Assembly (NCBI GenBank): GCA_946480055.1
Contig: CAMLID010000088.1
Span: forward strand, 1-13,485
Reading direction: 5' to 3'
Source: an uncultured Lysobacter sp.
GTDB lineage: Bacteria > Pseudomonadota > Gammaproteobacteria > Xanthomonadales > Xanthomonadaceae
DNA length: 13,485 bases
In this document: in pieces, positions 1-7,025 of the stretch
Numbering within the stretch: position 1 is the stretch's first letter
Layout of the letters: the number at the start of each line of letters is the position of its first letter
Position numbers and translations under genes: made by a program
The notes under the pieces: generated by a model
What the model was told of the DNA's origin: nothing
The model's database searches: none
The model's input: the letters and a program-made list of their open reading frames with translations, nothing else

Positions 1-114
1 CTGGTGATGGCCCTCGAAGAAGAGTTCGAGTGCGAGATCCCGGACGAAGAGGCCGAGAAGATCACCTCGGTGCAGCAGGCGATCGATTACGTCAAGGCTC
101 ACGTCAAGTCGTAA
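1..114 (+). CDS. acpP: Acyl carrier protein AcpP, C-terminal part (5' end outside window)
   Basis: The frame is open from base 1 and stops at TAA 112-114, giving the last 37 residues of acyl carrier protein. The protein carries growing acyl chains as thioesters on phosphopantetheine during fatty-acid synthesis. The visible part has the acidic helix III and helix IV signature, [20 protein letters not shown], followed by [12 protein letters not shown], very close to E. coli AcpP. The phosphopantetheine serine (DSL motif) lies upstream of the window and cannot be checked. One cysteine (FEC) sits where E. coli has threonine. The gene is followed by a strong terminator and then fabF, the usual acpP-fabF order. 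Identity is near certain; only the 5' truncation limits it. Confidence 0.96.
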   Translation: MVMALEEEFECEIPDEEAEKITSVQQAIDYVKAHVKS

Positions 115-180
115 TCGGACGAAGAAGGCGGCGCGGCGGCCAGCACAAGCGGACCGCCGGCGTTGCCGGCAAAACCATAC

Positions 181-208
181 CGGGGCCGCATTGCGGCCCC
201 GCGTTTTT
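181..208 (+). terminator. Intrinsic terminator after acpP
   Basis: A perfect GC-rich stem (181-189 pairing with 193-201, three-base loop) is followed after two bases by five T residues at 204-208. This is a classic rho-independent terminator about 65 bases after the acpP stop. It probably lets the very abundant acpP transcript end while limiting read-through into fabF. A smaller GCCGGC/GCCGGC hairpin lies just upstream at 156-170 with no T tract. Confidence 0.88.
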
Positions 209-243
209 AGGGCCGGTGGATACGCCGGCGTAGCGTCAAAACC

Positions 244-267
244 CGCGTCAACAGTCGCGTCAACAGT
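244..267 (+). repeat. Two tandem 12-bp copies (CGCGTCAACAGT) just upstream of fabF
   Basis: CGCGTCAACAGT occurs at 244-255 and again, perfectly and without a gap, at 256-267, ending three bases before the fabF ribosome binding site. A degenerate partial copy (AGCGTCAAAAC) precedes it at about 232-242. It may be a slippage duplication in the fabF leader or a tandem regulator site. Nothing here identifies a binding protein. Confidence 0.8.
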
Positions 268-279
268 ACGGAGTGCTCC

Positions 280-1518
280 ATGTCCAACCGTCGCGTAGTG
301 ATTACCGGCCTCGGCATCGTTTCCCCGCTCGGCAACGACCTGGCCAGCAACTGGGACGGGATCGTCAACGGCCGCTCCGGCATCGGTCCGATCACCTGGT
401 TCGACGCGTCGAACTTCACCACCCGCATCGCCGGCGAAGTCCGCGACTTCGACATCGGCAAGTGGGTCGGTCCGAAAGACGCCAAGAAGATGGACGAGTT
501 CATCCACTACGGCGTCGCCGCCTCGATGATGGCGATGGAAGACGCGGGCCTGGTCGTGGACGAGTCCAACGCCGAGCGCATCGGCGCGCTGATCGGCTCG
601 GGCATCGGCGGCCTGCTCGGCATCGAAGAGCAGACCATCAAGTACCACGAGGGCGGCCCGCGCAAGATCTCGCCGTTCTACGTGCCCAGCACCATCATCA
701 ACATGCTGCCCGGCCAGGTCTCGCTGCTGACCGGCATCAAGGGCCCCAATTTCTCCGCCGTTTCGGCCTGCGCCACCTCCAACCATTCCATCGGCATGGC
801 GATGCGCATGATCCAGTACGGCGACGCCGACGTGATGATCGCGGGCGGCGCCGAGCGCGGCGCCTCGCAGACCTCGGTCGGCGGTTTCTGCTCGATGAAG
901 GCGATGTCGACGCGCAACGACGATCCCACCCGCGCCTCGCGGCCCTGGGACAAGGACCGCGACGGCTTCGTACTCGGCGACGGCGCAGGCATCCTCGTGC
1001 TCGAGGAGTACGAACGCGCCAAGGCACGCGGCGCGCGCATCTACTGCGAGCTGGCCGGTTTCGGCGCGACCTCGGACGCCTTCCACATGACCGCACCCAG
1101 CGAGAACGGCGAAGGACCGGCGCGCTGCATGACCGCGGCGTTCAAGGACGCCAAGATCAACCCCGAGGACGTGGCCTACCTCAACGCGCACGGCACTTCG
1201 ACTCCGCTGGGCGACGTCGCCGAAACCCTGGCGATCAAGCGCGCGCTCGGCGACCACGCCTACAAGACCATGGTCAGCTCGACCAAGTCGATGACCGGCC
1301 ACTTGCTGGGCGCGGCCGGCGGCGCCGAGGCGATCTACTCGGTGCTGGCGCTGCACCACGGCATCATCCCGCCGACCATCAACCTGGAGCAGCCGGGCGA
1401 AGGCTGCGACCTGGACTACGTGCCCAACGTGGCGCGCGAGAAGAAGGTCGACGTCACCGTCTCCAACGGCTTCGGCTTCGGCGGCACCAACGGCACCCTG
1501 GTGTTCAAGCGGATCTGA
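280..1518 (+). CDS. fabF: 3-oxoacyl-[acyl-carrier-protein] synthase II (KAS II)
   Basis: This cytoplasmic condensing enzyme of type II fatty-acid synthesis adds malonyl-ACP to acyl-ACP; in E. coli it also drives the palmitoleate to cis-vaccenate step that adjusts membrane fluidity. The 412-residue product matches the family length. All catalytic residues are visible: nucleophile Cys164 in SACATS, His304 in LNAHGTSTP, Lys336 in SSTKSMTGH and His341, with the C-terminal gate motif NGFGFGGTNG (396-405) ahead of the end at LVFKRI. The N-terminus MSNRRVVITGLGIVSPLGND is canonical, and GGAG at 270-273 lies six bases before ATG 280, so the start is secure. It follows acpP, the conserved partner order, but sits behind a terminator, so it probably has its own promoter, which I could not identify. 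Confidence 0.97.
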   Translation: MSNRRVVITGLGIVSPLGNDLASNWDGIVNGRSGIGPITWFDASNFTTRIAGEVRDFDIGKWVGPKDAKKMDEFIHYGVAASMMAMEDAGLVVDESNAERIGALIGSGIGGLLGIEEQTIKYHEGGPRKISPFYVPSTIINMLPGQVSLLTGIKGPNFSAVSACATSNHSIGMAMRMIQYGDADVMIAGGAERGASQTSVGGFCSMKAMSTRNDDPTRASRPWDKDRDGFVLGDGAGILVLEEYERAKARGARIYCELAGFGATSDAFHMTAPSENGEGPARCMTAAFKDAKINPEDVAYLNAHGTSTPLGDVAETLAIKRALGDHAYKTMVSSTKSMTGHLLGAAGGAEAIYSVLALHHGIIPPTINLEQPGEGCDLDYVPNVAREKKVDVTVSNGFGFGGTNGTLVFKRI

Positions 1519-1537
1519 CCCGCACCGCGCAGGGCAG

Positions 1538-1567
1538 GGCGGACCGGTCGCGATACGGCCGGTCGCC
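1538..1567 (+). terminator. Hairpin after fabF (possible weak terminator)
   Basis: GACCGG at 1542-1547 pairs with CCGGTC at 1559-1564, and GGC 1538-1540 can extend the stem with GCC 1565-1567 across one bulged base. The loop is 11 bases. Only a pyrimidine-rich CTCTTCT follows, not a proper T tract, so termination is uncertain. It lies 20 bases past the fabF stop and directly before the REP-like element. Confidence 0.35.
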
Positions 1568-1573
1568 TCTTCT

Positions 1574-1598
1574 GTGGGAGCGAGGTGAGTCGCGATCG
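1574..1598 (+). repeat. REP-like palindromic element (GTGGGAGCGA core)
   Basis: The sequence starts with GTGGGAG (1574-1580) and continues CGAGGTGAGTCGCGATCG. GCGA 1580-1583 can pair with TCGC 1590-1593 around a six-base loop. The GTGGGAGCG(A)...TCGCGA layout is the form of dispersed REP elements in Pseudomonas, Stenotrophomonas and Lysobacter, normally intergenic and mobilised by RAYT transposases. Only one copy is in the window and no RAYT gene is nearby, so this rests on resemblance to the known family. The rest of the 1519-1699 gap holds the hairpin at 1538-1567 and a possible promoter for pabB. Confidence 0.6.
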
Positions 1599-1659
1599 GT
1601 ACTCCAGCGACGGGCGATGGCGATCCACGTCGCTGCCATAGGCGTCGCTTTCGCCCGCC

Positions 1660-1688
1660 TTCGCCGGTCCGCGTCCCGCGGGTATAAG
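1660..1688 (+). promoter_or_regulatory. Candidate sigma-70 promoter before pabB
   Basis: TATAAG at 1683-1688 is a good -10 match. A weak -35 (TTCGCC, 1660-1665) lies 17 bases upstream. A start near 1695 would leave a leader of only about five bases before ATG 1700. The AAGG at 1686-1689 overlaps the same bases and could instead be the ribosome binding site, so the two readings compete. Confidence 0.25.
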
Positions 1689-1699
1689 GTTTCACCATC

Positions 1700-3055
1700 A
1701 TGCTGCTGACCCGCGCGCTGCCCGTCCCCTTCGATCTGCTGTCGCTGCAGCGGCTGGCGCCCGAGCGCTATCCGATGCTGCTGGAATCCAGCGCCGACGG
1801 CACCGCGCAGGGACGCTGGGACCTGCTGCTTGCCGGCAACGGCGAGTCGCTGCGCCTGGACGCCGACGGCCGCGTGCGCGATCACGACAGCGAAGAACGC
1901 GGCCGCGATTTTCTCCGCGAACTGGACGCGCAGTGGCGCGACCAGCGCGTCGCCCGCGACGAGCCGCGCTGGCCGTTCCGCGGCGGCTGGGCGCTGTTGT
2001 TCGGCTACGAACTCGCGGCCCAGGTCGAACCGGTGCTGCGCCTGCCGCCGGCGCCCGGCGGCCTGCCGGTCGCTTTGGCCCTGCGTTGCCCCGCCGCGGT
2101 GCTGCGCGACCGCGCCAGCGGCGACTGCATCGCCCTGGCCGAGACCGGCCACGCGGACATGCTCGACGCGATCGCCGAGGACGTCGAACGCGCCGCTGCG
2201 CTCGCGCCGCTGCCGCAGTGGCAGCCGCCGCAGGCGGTCGAGGAAGACGAGCCGCAGCGCTACACCGACGGGGTCGCGCGCGTGCTCGACTACCTGGTCG
2301 CCGGCGACGTGTTCCAGGTCAACCTTTCGCGTGGCTGGCGTGCGCATTTCGACGCGCCGCTGGCACCGGCGGCCCTGTTCCAGCGCCTGCGCCAGCACAA
2401 CCCGGCGCCGTTCGCCGGTCTGTTCGCCGGCCGCGGCTGGGCCGTGGTCAGCGCCTCGCCCGAGCGTCTGGTGTCGGTGCGCGGCGACGTGGTCGAGACC
2501 CGGCCGATCGCCGGCACCCGCCCGCGCGTGGCCGGCGACGACGATCTCGCGCGCATCCGCGAGCTGGTCGGGCACCCCAAGGAACGCGCCGAACACGTGA
2601 TGCTGATCGATCTGGAGCGCAACGACCTCGGACGGGTCTGCACGCCGGGCAGCGTCGAGGTCGACGAACTGATGACGGTGGAGAGCTACGCCCACGTCCA
2701 CCACATCGTCAGCAACGTGCGCGGCCGCCTGCGCGCCGATGCGAGTCCGGGCGAGACCATCCGCGCTGTGTTCCCCGGCGGCACCATCACCGGCTGCCCC
2801 AAGGTGCGCTGCATGCAGATCATCGCCGAGCTCGAAGGCGGCGGCCGCGGCGTCTACACCGGCGCGATGGGCTGGCTCAATCGCGACGGCGACCTCGACC
2901 TCAACATCCTGATCCGCAGCGCCGAACTGGAAGGCGCCGAACTGCGCTTCCGCACCGGCGCCGGCATCGTCGCCGACTCCGATCCGCAGCGCGAGCTCGA
3001 CGAAACCCGTGCCAAGGCGCGCGGCATGCTGCGCGCGCTGGGCGTGGCCGGATGA
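1700..3055 (+). CDS. pabB: Aminodeoxychorismate synthase component I (PabB), with Ala in the PIxGT motif
   Basis: PabB aminates chorismate to 4-amino-4-deoxychorismate, using ammonia from a PabA glutaminase, on the way to p-aminobenzoate and folate. The 451-residue product is PabB-sized and has the chorismate-binding domain at about 185-445: ASPERL (252-257), ETRPIAGTRPR (266-276), ERAEHVMLIDLERNDLGRV (295-313), PGGTITGCPKVR (359-370) and GAGIVADS (420-427). PGGTITG is PabB-like (TrpE usually has PAGTVSG), and pabC follows in a 4-base overlap, which settles PabB over TrpE. An N-terminal LLESS (27-31) resembles the tryptophan-site motif that TrpE uses for feedback. Odd: residue 271 is Ala (PIAGT), as in anthranilate synthase, where E. 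coli PabB has the nucleophilic Lys274 (PIKGT). No glutaminase domain is fused, so PabA must be encoded elsewhere. ATG 1700 has AAGG ten bases upstream. Confidence 0.9.
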   Translation: MLLTRALPVPFDLLSLQRLAPERYPMLLESSADGTAQGRWDLLLAGNGESLRLDADGRVRDHDSEERGRDFLRELDAQWRDQRVARDEPRWPFRGGWALLFGYELAAQVEPVLRLPPAPGGLPVALALRCPAAVLRDRASGDCIALAETGHADMLDAIAEDVERAAALAPLPQWQPPQAVEEDEPQRYTDGVARVLDYLVAGDVFQVNLSRGWRAHFDAPLAPAALFQRLRQHNPAPFAGLFAGRGWAVVSASPERLVSVRGDVVETRPIAGTRPRVAGDDDLARIRELVGHPKERAEHVMLIDLERNDLGRVCTPGSVEVDELMTVESYAHVHHIVSNVRGRLRADASPGETIRAVFPGGTITGCPKVRCMQIIAELEGGGRGVYTGAMGWLNRDGDLDLNILIRSAELEGAELRFRTGAGIVADSDPQRELDETRAKARGMLRALGVAG

Positions 3056-3894
3056 ACGTGCGCGTCTACGTCGGCGAGCAGGCGGTCGACGCCCTGCCGG
3101 CGCTGGACCGCGGCTACGCCTACGGCGACGGCCTGTTCGAAACCCTGCGCGCGCACCGCGGCGGCTTGCCGTGGTGGGATGCGCATTGGCAGCGCCTGAG
3201 CCGCGGCGCCGCACGCCTGCAGCTGGCCCTGCCGCGCGCCGAACAGGTGCGCGCGGAAGCCGAATGCCTGCTCGGCGGCGGCGACGCGGTGCTCAAGCTG
3301 ATCGTGAGCCGCGGTGCCGGCGGTCGCGGCTATGCGCCGCCCGCGGACGCGACGCCGACCTGGCTGCTGTCCACGCACCCGCTGCCGGCGCCGCCGCCCG
3401 CCGCCGGCCTGCGCCTGCGCTGGTGCGATACCCGCCTGGCGGTGCCGTCGGCGCTGGCCGGGCTCAAGCACTGCAACCGCCTGGAACAGGTGTTGGCGCG
3501 TGCCGAGTGGGACGACGCCGGCATCGACGAGGGACTGATGCGCGACGGCGACGGCCATGTGGTCTGCGCGACCGCGGCCAACCTGTTCGTGCTGCGCGAG
3601 GGCCGCTGGTGGACGCCGGGGGTGGATCGCTGCGGCGTCGCCGGGGTCTGCCGCGAGCGATTGCTGAATCTGCTGGCCGACGAGGCCGCGGAAACCGCGA
3701 CCCTGTCGCAAGACGCGCTGGAAAGCGCGGACGCGGTTTTCCTGTGCAATGCCGTGCGCGGTATCCTGTCGGTCGCCCGGCTCGGCGCGCGCGTCTGGCC
3801 CTCGCATCCTGCGGTGGCCGCGCTGCAGCGTCGCCTGGCCCGGACCCATCCCGCATTCGAATCTGCAGCCCTGCCGGGCTCGGAGGTGTCGTGA
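3052..3894 (+). CDS. pabC: 4-amino-4-deoxychorismate lyase (PabC), PLP fold class IV, lacking the usual PLP-ring Glu
   Basis: PabC removes pyruvate from aminodeoxychorismate to give p-aminobenzoate, using PLP. The product has 280 residues, near the usual size. Class IV aminotransferase features are clear: DRGYAYGDGLFETLR (19-33), the PLP lysine Lys139 in LKHCNRLEQVL, ATAANLFVLREG (173-184) and ESADAVFLCNAVRGI (224-238). Odd: the segment aligning with E. coli GWVTECCAANLF reads GHVVCATAANLF, so Cys172 replaces the Glu that normally hydrogen-bonds the pyridine nitrogen of PLP. The start ATG 3052 overlaps the pabB TGA (ATGA), so the two steps of PABA synthesis are translationally coupled. The end overlaps mltG. 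A D-amino-acid or branched-chain aminotransferase is the main alternative, but context strongly favours PabC. Confidence 0.9.
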   Translation: MNVRVYVGEQAVDALPALDRGYAYGDGLFETLRAHRGGLPWWDAHWQRLSRGAARLQLALPRAEQVRAEAECLLGGGDAVLKLIVSRGAGGRGYAPPADATPTWLLSTHPLPAPPPAAGLRLRWCDTRLAVPSALAGLKHCNRLEQVLARAEWDDAGIDEGLMRDGDGHVVCATAANLFVLREGRWWTPGVDRCGVAGVCRERLLNLLADEAAETATLSQDALESADAVFLCNAVRGILSVARLGARVWPSHPAVAALQRRLARTHPAFESAALPGSEVS

Positions 3895-5021
3895 GTCGCA
3901 AAACCAAACGCCGTGTCGGCGGTTTCTTCCTGCTGCTGGTGCTCGCGGCCGTGGTCGCCGGCGGCTGGCTGTGGCAGCGCTACACGCAGTTCGCCGACGC
4001 TCCGCTGTCCGGGCTGCAGGCCGGGCAGAGCCTGATCGTCGAGCGCGGCGATTCGCTGCCGGTGGTGCTGCGCAAGCTGCGCGACGCCGGTGTGCGCGGC
4101 GGCGATGCCCTGGAATGGCGCGCGCTGGCCAAGCAGCTCGGCGCCGCCGGCCGCCTGCAGGTCGGCGAGTACGCGCTGGAACCCGGCACCTCGCCGCGCG
4201 AGCTGCTGTCGGCGATGCGCGACGGGCGCGTGGTCAGCCACCGCTTCACCCTGATCGAAGGCTGGAACCTGCGCGACCTGCGCGCGGCGCTGGCGCGCAC
4301 GCAGGACCTGAAGCAGGAAGCCGCCAAGCTCGACGATGCCGCGCTGATGAAGGCGCTGGGCCGGCCGGGCCAGCATCCGGAAGGCCGCTTCCTGCCCGAG
4401 ACCTACCTCTACACCGGCGGCGACAGCGACCTGGACCTGCTCAAGCGCGCCTGCGACGCGATGGACAAGGCGCTGAATGCGGCCTGGGAAGGCCGCGACA
4501 AGAACAGCGTGCTCAAGAGCCGCGAGGAAATGCTGATCCTGGCCTCGATCGTCGAGAAGGAAACCGGCATCGCCTCCGAGCGTCCGCAGATCGCCGGCCT
4601 GTTCGAGCGCCGCCTCAAGCTGGGAATGAAGCTGGAAACCGACCCGACCGTGATCTACGGCCTGGGCGCGGGTTACGACGGCAACATCCGCAAGCGCGAT
4701 CTGCAGACCGACACGCCCTACAACACCTACACCCGCACCGGCCTGCCGCCGACGCCGATCGCGATGCCCGGCGCGGGCGCGCTCAAGGCCGTGGCCAATC
4801 CGGCGCCCGGCGACGCGCTGTTCTTCGTCGCGTCCGGCGACGGCAGCGGCAGCAGCCTGTTCGCGGCCACCTACGCCCAGCACCAGGCCAACGTGCGCAC
4901 CTACCTGCAGCGCTACCGCGCGCAACAAAGCCGCGGCCAGCCCGAGGAGGGCAAGGCGGTGCTGGAGGAGGCGCAGGAAACCGCGACCCCGCAGGCGCCG
5001 GCGGAGAGCACGACCCGATGA
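3891..5021 (+). CDS. mltG: Endolytic murein transglycosylase MltG (YceG)
   Basis: MltG is an inner-membrane lytic transglycosylase that cuts nascent glycan strands and so terminates peptidoglycan chain growth. The 376-residue product has a basic N-terminus and one membrane anchor (about 11-28). A LysM-like domain follows (about 45-112), and then the YceG catalytic domain with PEGRFLPETYLY (163-174), the catalytic Glu222 in ASIVEKET, ETDPTVIYGLG (249-259) and YNTYTRTGLPPTPIAMPGAG (277-296). Residues 345-376 form a polar Glu/Ala/Gln tail beyond the conserved domain. The start is GTG 3891, overlapping the pabC stop as GTGA; GGAGG at 3882-3886 is only four bases away, which is tight. An upstream start would lie inside pabC. 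The pabC-mltG-tmk-holB order is conserved in many Gammaproteobacteria. Confidence 0.95.
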   Translation: MSRKTKRRVGGFFLLLVLAAVVAGGWLWQRYTQFADAPLSGLQAGQSLIVERGDSLPVVLRKLRDAGVRGGDALEWRALAKQLGAAGRLQVGEYALEPGTSPRELLSAMRDGRVVSHRFTLIEGWNLRDLRAALARTQDLKQEAAKLDDAALMKALGRPGQHPEGRFLPETYLYTGGDSDLDLLKRACDAMDKALNAAWEGRDKNSVLKSREEMLILASIVEKETGIASERPQIAGLFERRLKLGMKLETDPTVIYGLGAGYDGNIRKRDLQTDTPYNTYTRTGLPPTPIAMPGAGALKAVANPAPGDALFFVASGDGSGSSLFAATYAQHQANVRTYLQRYRAQQSRGQPEEGKAVLEEAQETATPQAPAESTTR

Positions 5022-5656
5022 GCCTGCAGGTCCAGCCGCGCCTGATCACCCTGGAGGGCGGCGAGGGCGCCGGCAAGTCCACGGTACTGGCGGCACTGCG
5101 CGACGCCTTGCAGGCCAGCGGCGCCGAAGTGGTGTGCACGCGCGAACCCGGCGGCACGCCCCTGGCCGAACAGATCCGCGGCCTGCTGCTCGACACCCAC
5201 CACGAACCGGCGACGCCCGAGGCCGAGCTGCTGCTGGTGTTCGCCGGCCGCGCCCAGCACGTCAGCGAAACCCTGCTGCCGGCGCTGCGCCGCGGCGCCT
5301 GGGTGATCAGCGACCGCTTCACCGACGCCAGCTACGCCTACCAGGGCGAGGGCCGCGGTCTGGACCCGCTGTTCATCGCCGAACTCGAACGCCGCGTGGT
5401 CGGGATCGAGCCCGCGTTGACGCTGTTGCTGGACGTGCCGGTCGCGATCGGTCTGCAGCGCGCGCGCGGACGCGGCGCCGCCGACCGCATCGAAGCCGAG
5501 CGCGAGGATTTCTTCGAACGCGTGCGCACCGGCTATCGCGCACGCGCGCAGTCGCAGCCGCATCGCTTCCATGTCATCGATGCGAGCCAGCCCGCGGACG
5601 TCGTCGCCGCGCAGGCGGTGGCGCGTCTGCAGCAGCTGATCGAGGCGCAGTCGTGA
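5018..5656 (+). CDS. tmk: Thymidylate kinase
   Basis: Thymidylate kinase phosphorylates dTMP to dTDP with ATP, an essential step in dTTP supply. The 212-residue product has the P-loop GGEGAGKST (14-22), the thymidine-site motif TREPGGTPLAEQIR (41-54) and the DRF motif VISDRFTDASYAYQGEGRG (96-114), with Asp99, Arg100 and Phe101. The LID segment QRARGRGAADRIEAE (147-161) carries basic residues while the P-loop lacks the extra Arg, which is the E. coli-like type II arrangement. Start ATG 5018 overlaps the mltG stop as ATGA, and its own TGA overlaps the holB start as GTGA. No unusual residue was seen. Confidence 0.97.
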   Translation: MSLQVQPRLITLEGGEGAGKSTVLAALRDALQASGAEVVCTREPGGTPLAEQIRGLLLDTHHEPATPEAELLLVFAGRAQHVSETLLPALRRGAWVISDRFTDASYAYQGEGRGLDPLFIAELERRVVGIEPALTLLLDVPVAIGLQRARGRGAADRIEAEREDFFERVRTGYRARAQSQPHRFHVIDASQPADVVAAQAVARLQQLIEAQS

Positions 5657-6627
5657 GCGCGCCGGCGTTCGCGCCCTGGCAGCGCCGCGTCTACGAACAG
5701 GCCACCGCCGCGCTCGATGCCGGCCGCCTCGGCCACGGCCTGCTGTTCTGCGGCCCGTCCCAGTTGGGCAAGCGCGCGGTCGCCGAGCGTCTGGTGCAGC
5801 GTCTGCTGTGCCGCGATCGCGGTGCCGACGGCGAGCCCTGCGGGCACTGCCGCGGCTGCCTGTTGTACGCGGCGGGCACGCATCCGGATTTCCAGACCGT
5901 GTCCTTTATCCCGAACAAGGAAGGCACGCGGCTGCGCACCGAGATCGTGATCGAGCAGATCCGCAACGTATCCGAGCGCCTGGCATTGACGCCGCAATAC
6001 GGCGGCGCCCAGATCGCGATCCTGGACCCGGCCGACGCAATCAACCACGCGGCCGGCAATGCGTTGCTGAAGACGCTGGAAGAACCGGTGCCGGGCCGCT
6101 ACTTGTGGCTGATCAGCGCGCATCCGCTGCGTCTGAGCGCGACCATCCGCAGCCGTTGCCAGCGCCTGGAATTCCGCCTGCCGCCGCAGGACGAGGCGCT
6201 GGCCTGGCTCAAGGCGGCCGGCCACGCCGAAACCGCGGCGCGCGAGGCGCTGGAAGCCGCGCGCGGCCATCCCGGGCTCGCCCACGAGTGGCTGCAGGGC
6301 GACGGTCTGAAGCTGCGCCGCGATGTCGCCGGCGATCTGGCCAAGCTCGCGCGCGGCGACGCTTCGCCGTCGGAAATCGCCCAACGCTGGGTCGGCGACG
6401 AGCACGCTGCGCTGCGTCTGCGCCACGCCGCCGATCTCGCCCTGGCCGAAGCTTCCGGCTTGACCGACCCGGCGCGAACGCGCAGTCTGGCGACTTGGTT
6501 CGATCGCGCCAATCGCACCCGCGATTTGTTGCGGACGACGGTGCGCGCGGACCTTGCAGTGGTCGAATTGTTGATGGCTTGGCGCGCCGGCGATGGCGCG
6601 CGAGCCGCCGGAGGACATCGGGGATGA
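5653..6627 (+). CDS. holB: DNA polymerase III delta' subunit
   Basis: Delta' is the stator subunit of the clamp loader that puts the beta sliding clamp on DNA. The 324-residue product starts at GTG 5653, overlapping the tmk stop. It has the AAA+ fold and a zinc module with Cys53, Cys63, Cys66 and Cys69, ending EPCGHCRGCLLYAAGTHPDF (61-80). Also present are a Walker B-like ILDPADAI (123-130), LLKTLEEP (138-145) and the SRC motif (IRSRC, 165-169), which supplies an arginine finger in clamp-loader subunits. The P-loop region reads GPSQLGKR (34-41), so Gly and Lys survive but the following Ser/Thr is Arg, fitting the non-catalytic delta' role. The C-terminal helical domain (about 205-315) is diverged, as usual for HolB. 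A full DnaX is excluded by length and the P-loop. Confidence 0.95.
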   Translation: MSAPAFAPWQRRVYEQATAALDAGRLGHGLLFCGPSQLGKRAVAERLVQRLLCRDRGADGEPCGHCRGCLLYAAGTHPDFQTVSFIPNKEGTRLRTEIVIEQIRNVSERLALTPQYGGAQIAILDPADAINHAAGNALLKTLEEPVPGRYLWLISAHPLRLSATIRSRCQRLEFRLPPQDEALAWLKAAGHAETAAREALEAARGHPGLAHEWLQGDGLKLRRDVAGDLAKLARGDASPSEIAQRWVGDEHAALRLRHAADLALAEASGLTDPARTRSLATWFDRANRTRDLLRTTVRADLAVVELLMAWRAGDGARAAGGHRG

Positions 6628-6989
6628 GCGGAGCGGCGGGAGCGGGTGCAGCCAGGCAGGGCATTCTGTCCTTGGCGATCAAGGACAAGGCGGCGCTGTA
6701 CGGCGCCTACATGCCGTTCCTGAAATACGGCGGCATCTTCGTGGCCACGCCCAAGCGGTATTTCCTCGGTGACGAGGTGTTCCTGCTGTTGACCCTGCCC
6801 GAATCCACCGAACGCCTGCCGGTCGCCGGCAAGGTGGTCTGGGTCACCCCGACCGGCGCCCAGGGCAATCGCCCGGCCGGCATCGGCGTGCAGTTCGCCG
6901 AAACCGCCGAGGGCGATGCGGTGAAGGGCAAGATCGAGGCACTGCTGGCCGGCAGCCTGACCGCGGATCGGGCTACGCATACGATGTAA
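6624..6989 (+). CDS. pilZ: PilZ-domain type IV pilus adaptor protein
   Basis: This 121-residue protein is the PilZ of type IV pilus biogenesis. In Xanthomonas the orthologue bridges the pilus ATPase PilB and the c-di-GMP receptor FimX. The sequence is very close to P. aeruginosa PilZ from ARQGILSLAIKDKAALYGAY (10-29) through LGDEVFLLLTLPE (48-60), the core VAGKVVWVTPTGAQGNRPAG (67-86), IGVQF, and the terminal DRATHTM. It lacks the RxxxR and (D/N)xSxxG motifs that bind c-di-GMP, so it should act by protein contact rather than as a direct receptor. ATG 6624 overlaps the holB stop as ATGA; GGAGG at 6610-6614 is nine bases upstream. The holB-pilZ pairing is the arrangement known in Pseudomonas. 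The next gene converges from the other strand after 36 bases, with no clear terminator between. Confidence 0.95.
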   Translation: MSGAAGAGAARQGILSLAIKDKAALYGAYMPFLKYGGIFVATPKRYFLGDEVFLLLTLPESTERLPVAGKVVWVTPTGAQGNRPAGIGVQFAETAEGDAVKGKIEALLAGSLTADRATHTM

Positions 6990-7025
6990 GCCGGGGGCCG
7001 GTCGTGTCCTCGTTGGTGTGTCAGG

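Noticed and set aside
156..170. A second terminator after acpP
   Set aside because: A short GCCGGC/GCCGGC hairpin with no T tract; the hairpin at 181-208 explains termination better.
1700..3055. Assignment of this gene as trpE because of PIAGT
   Set aside because: The PGGTITG motif, the overlap with pabC and the absence of trp genes nearby favour PabB; the oddity is reported as a finding instead.
1505..3214. 569-residue open frame on the minus strand opposite pabB
   Set aside because: Its composition is Arg/Ala/Gly/His rich without motifs, and it mirrors a well-supported pabB frame; long antisense frames are expected in DNA this GC rich.
3330..4928. 532-residue minus-strand frame opposite pabC and mltG
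   Set aside because: No recognisable domain, and both plus-strand genes have complete catalytic motifs; a codon-bias shadow.
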